Source: Photobacterium pectinilyticum | Lineage (GTDB): Bacteria > Pseudomonadota > Gammaproteobacteria > Enterobacterales > Vibrionaceae | Assembly: GCF_024357955.1 (NCBI RefSeq) | Contig: NZ_JANEYT010000018.1 | Location: 21,753 to 85,752 of the forward strand | DNA length: 64,000 bases | Reading direction: 5' to 3' | Shown here: positions 61,391 through 64,000 of the stretch, one piece after another | Position numbering within the stretch: position 1 is the stretch's first letter | Layout of the letters: every line of letters begins with the position of its first letter | Position numbers and translations under genes: made by a program | The notes under the pieces: model-generated | The model's database searches: none | What the model was told of the DNA's origin: nothing | What the model saw: only the letters and a program-made list of their open reading frames with translations

Positions 61391-62128
61391 ATGACACTAC
61401 TCCTTGCCTATTTAACAACTATTTTGGCCGTGGGGGTTATGAACCGCATAGTTTTAGTTCGGTTAATGCATTCAAGCCGGCCATACTTCTATGTGATGAG
61501 CATGGTGGGGGTAGTGTGTCATGAGATTTCCCACTATCTATTTTGTAAATTAGGAAAGCATCAGGTGACAAGTGTGTGTTTGTATGACCCAAAAGCTCGT
61601 AAAGGGTGTTTGGGATATGTAGAGCACAGCTATAACACCAGGAGTATTTATCAAGTTGCTTTTTTACCGCTAATTGCATTAGCACCATTAATTGTTGGTA
61701 ATCTAGTAGCATATTGTTTTACAATTTGGCTATACCCACAAGTTGATTTAAGTTTGATGTTTTCACGCATAACGGTATTGCTTGAGAACGGTATTGCCTT
61801 TGACCATATAGGTCAGGTGCTTTATCAGTTAAGTAGTAGCGTGGCAGAAATTCACTTATATCTTATTGAGCAGTCGTGGGTAAAATATCTGGTTTGGATG
61901 TGGTTTTGTGCAACTATTCTGTATCACGCTATACCATCAAGAGCAGATTTTAAAGGAACGTATAGGGCGCTGCCCATCGTATTTATATTGGCTTTAATCG
62001 TGGTAAGAATTGGTTTACCGGTGCATGACATATTTAATGACATGGTAAGTCAGCATTTATTTTTCATGCATATTGTCATTGTAGTTAATGTTTTATTGTT
62101 TATCTTTACACTTATAAAAAGGGATTGA
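61391..62128 (+). CDS. Membrane zincin-type protein with HExxH
   Basis: A 245-aa polytopic protein. The first membrane helix is followed by MVGVVCHEISHYLFCKLG, a HExxH zinc motif at residues 44-48 inside a hydrophobic helix, as in membrane metalloproteases (M50-like or DUF-type zincins). Another conserved-looking segment is ILYHAIPSRADFKGTYRALP. Five to six helices in total. Starts six bases after the H-NS-like gene. The second aspartate ligand typical of M50 was not identified for certain. Confidence 0.6.
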   Translation: MTLLLAYLTTILAVGVMNRIVLVRLMHSSRPYFYVMSMVGVVCHEISHYLFCKLGKHQVTSVCLYDPKARKGCLGYVEHSYNTRSIYQVAFLPLIALAPLIVGNLVAYCFTIWLYPQVDLSLMFSRITVLLENGIAFDHIGQVLYQLSSSVAEIHLYLIEQSWVKYLVWMWFCATILYHAIPSRADFKGTYRALPIVFILALIVVRIGLPVHDIFNDMVSQHLFFMHIVIVVNVLLFIFTLIKRD

Positions 62129-62132
62129 GAAA

Positions 62133-62597
62133 ATGTTGAAGCAAGTTGTATTTTTCCGGAACTTGGCCTTGTTCTTATCATTGATGCTGGTGGGCTATAG
62201 CTACGTGTTTGGTTATCATGTTCAGTTAGAGTTGGCGTCTATGTCTGGCATTGCCGTTCTGACATTTCAGCTGATCTTATTTCATAAGGCTGGCATCCTT
62301 GCCAAGGAAAAGAACTATAGCCCTATCCAAACAGCGCTGTTGAAGACAGGTCGAAAAGTTGACGTTGAATCAGTCGAGGAAGTGCAAGCATACATGGAGC
62401 GTTTTCGTACTAAATCTCAGCTCCGTCTAATGCAAGCTCTGCCGTTGCTTGTGTTTGTTGTCTCTAGTGGCTTGTTTATCTACGGTGACACCAATAATGG
62501 AGCAACGTTTTTGGCGTCTGTGATTGCGATGGTTTGCTACATTATGGTTCGTCCTTTTGAAACGGTTTCAGAGTTAACTGTCGATATAGTAAAGTAA
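62133..62597 (+). CDS. Membrane protein, 154 aa
   Basis: MLKQVVFFRNLALFLSLMLV: four membrane helices in two pairs (7-25, 28-50, then 105-125 and 128-145) with a basic soluble segment between (KTGRKVDVESVEEVQAYMER). It begins 4 bp after the zincin gene and ends the operon. No family is recognised. Confidence 0.6.
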   Translation: MLKQVVFFRNLALFLSLMLVGYSYVFGYHVQLELASMSGIAVLTFQLILFHKAGILAKEKNYSPIQTALLKTGRKVDVESVEEVQAYMERFRTKSQLRLMQALPLLVFVVSSGLFIYGDTNNGATFLASVIAMVCYIMVRPFETVSELTVDIVK

Positions 62598-62606
62598 AAA
62601 ATAAAG

Positions 62607-62633
62607 GCTGACCTAACATATTGTTAGGTCGGC
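62607..62633. terminator. Bidirectional terminator at the end of the traFHG block
   Basis: GACCTAACA 62610-62618 pairs with TGTTAGGTC 62622-62630, extended to GGC/GCC ends with one mismatch. It lies between convergent genes. T-runs are weak on both sides. Confidence 0.65.
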
Positions 62634-62708
62634 CTATTTGGAATCTTTTAGATACCTTTAAATTGAAGCCAAATCCTTTTCACCTCCTGTTGCGATCAGA
62701 AAGTAAAA

Positions 62709-64000
62709 TTACCTATATCTTTTTTCTTTTTCATCCCAGTTCCATAATTGAGGTTTCATCGGATGAACGACTGGCACTATACCTATTCGCCAATCATCGT
62801 ACTCACCACGGCTCGCCGAGATCAATCGCTCTCTCTCTTCTTCGGTAAAAGAAAGATGAAACGCAATACTCTGCTGAGTATCTTCGTACCAGTTTCTTTT
62901 ATCTGTTGCCCACTCTCGTGCATAAGTCTGAGCACCACTATAACTTTCAAGATTATGCTTTCTTTCATCAAAAGCATCACGAGTTCGGAAATACCATTTC
63001 TTATACGAACCAGCGTTTTTTTTGTACTTGTTATATTCTGCATATGACATGGAACCGTACCGATCTCGCTTCTCATCTGAAGTTAGGTCATTTTGGCTTT
63101 CATCAAAATGATGGGTTTGACATGTTTCAACTGTTTTCACATTTGATAAATCAGTCAAACCATTCACCGCGCTATCCAAATATACATTGATGGTATCCGC
63201 TAATTCTGCTTGCCGTTCTGTGATATCGATACACAGGTCCAAACTGAAAGTAGCTGGGCGTTGTTCGTTGAGGTATGAGTTAAAATAGGTATTCGGTCCA
63301 ATAAATTCGACCATTTCACCGTTTATTTCATGCTTCAATTTTTGAAGAAAAGGTATCTTTACTTTCTCAGCTCCAAGATCAACCACGGCATAGGTAAATA
63401 CACCTTTACTATCTAAAAATTGATTTGCATATTCTTGAACACGAGCTGGACTCGGTCTTCCGATTTTGTAAACCTGAGGCTCGTAAATGACATCAGGATG
63501 ATTATCCTTCGGCCATCGAAGATAATACTCTCGACCTTCATAGCGGTCGGTGCGGATATCAACGCTTATATGGCCGGGACGGTCACTGGCAAACGGTGTA
63601 ACGGCAATGACGTTGATGTTGTCGTTTAAAGCAAGCGTTTCATCAATGCCTTCTTGGAATGCATGAGTTAAAGCCTCGCCGTGAGCCTTCCACTTGGCTT
63701 GCTCTAACAACTGTTCGGCTTGACGCTGCGCCTGCTTGATAGCCTGTTCATGTTCCTGTTTTATGCGGGCAGATTTAAGTAAATAACCTGGTTCAAAGAT
63801 GACTTTTGAATTTTCACGCAGGTGTTCTAGTTGAAGTAATATTTCACGTTGCTCATTCTCAAGCCGGGCAACTTCCATGTGTGTCATATCGTCACGCTTT
63901 CTTGCCTGAAGCGTGTTTAACTTCCGGCGAAGTACGATATTTTGCTTCGATAAATCATCAATGGTTTGGCTTGCTTTTTGATCTGCATCGATTCGAGCTA
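62709..64000 (-). CDS. Coiled-coil hypothetical protein, 5' end beyond the window
   Basis: The frame is open from the window edge at 64000 to a stop at 62709, at least 430 aa. An ATG at 63887 exists but the frame continues upstream with protein-like text (KQNIVLRRKLNTLQARKRDD), so the true start lies outside. The N-terminal part (about 110 residues visible) is a coiled coil (QAIKQAQRQAEQLLEQAKWK); the remainder is soluble, with VDIRTDRYEGREYYLRWP and an aromatic-rich end (KKWYFRTRDAFDERKHN). No family is recognised. Confidence 0.6.
   Translation of the reverse strand, partial: ARIDADQKASQTIDDLSKQNIVLRRKLNTLQARKRDDMTHMEVARLENEQREILLQLEHLRENSKVIFEPGYLLKSARIKQEHEQAIKQAQRQAEQLLEQAKWKAHGEALTHAFQEGIDETLALNDNINVIAVTPFASDRPGHISVDIRTDRYEGREYYLRWPKDNHPDVIYEPQVYKIGRPSPARVQEYANQFLDSKGVFTYAVVDLGAEKVKIPFLQKLKHEINGEMVEFIGPNTYFNSYLNEQRPATFSLDLCIDITERQAELADTINVYLDSAVNGLTDLSNVKTVETCQTHHFDESQNDLTSDEKRDRYGSMSYAEYNKYKKNAGSYKKWYFRTRDAFDERKHNLESYSGAQTYAREWATDKRNWYEDTQQSIAFHLSFTEEERERLISASRGEYDDWRIGIVPVVHPMKPQLWNWDEKEKRYR

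Overview
The window looks like part of a large conjugative plasmid (or plasmid-like element) from a marine gammaproteobacterium, most likely Vibrionaceae. The grounds are moderate AT-richness, an iteron-controlled Rep_3-type replicon, an F-type/MOBH transfer system, and chromosomal-style cargo (LysR, AhpD-like, DoxX-like genes). The species call is inference; the plasmid call is well supported.

Layout. 1-2.7 kb: replication initiator gene (minus strand) and its origin, with six tandem 22-bp iterons, dispersed and inverted copies, a DnaA box and a cluster of GATC sites. 2.7-14.6 kb: accessory genes, namely a GIY-YIG/Sel1 fusion, a secreted protein, a 583-aa unknown, two membrane proteins, a short tyrosine recombinase, a LysR-DUF2798-carboxymuconolactone decarboxylase unit, a DoxX-like protein and an orphan DUF2384 antitoxin-like gene. 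This block lies between two copies of a ~112-bp repeat carrying a perfect 16-bp palindrome (2541 and 15603). 15-16 kb: gene remnants and a second, degenerate iteron-like array.

16.2-31.5 kb: a PRTRC (ParB-related, ThiF-related) cassette: protein E, the ubiquitin-like protein C, three protein-F-like paralogues, the E2-like protein B, the E1-like ThiF protein and a long ParB, mixed with a plasmid-borne sliding clamp, a DksA/TraR zinc-finger protein and many small unknown genes. Six transcription starts in this region share one promoter-like layout, (T/A)AGATCAATT, then exactly 19 bp, then a -10-like hexamer. This suggests a private regulon. No JAB protease, ParA or ParM is present in the window. 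Two genes here are interrupted by UGA where Trp would fit.

31.5-33.2 kb: a TnpB fragment and an HD-GYP phosphodiesterase. 33.3-50.1 kb (minus strand): traC, traV, an active-site-less DsbC-like gene, a trbI-like gene, traB, traK, traE, traL, traA (pilin), a DUF4400-like gene, traD, traI (MOBH) and two unknown relaxosome-adjacent genes. 50.1-50.57 kb: divergent intergenic region with four 40-bp-spaced palindromes, a strong oriT/operator candidate. 50.6-62.6 kb (plus strand): traF, traH, a very long traG, then an accessory tail with an OmpA-like lipoprotein, a membrane protein, an EAL phosphodiesterase, an H-NS-like oligomerisation domain without a DNA-binding domain, a membrane zincin and another membrane protein. 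62.7-64 kb: a partial coiled-coil gene running off the window.

Together the tra genes make a type IV secretion apparatus with relaxase and coupling protein. The c-di-GMP hydrolases and the H-NS-like protein could tune host lifestyle or silencing during transfer (inference). The PRTRC cassette plus clamp forms a plasmid-maintenance or protein-conjugation module of unknown function.
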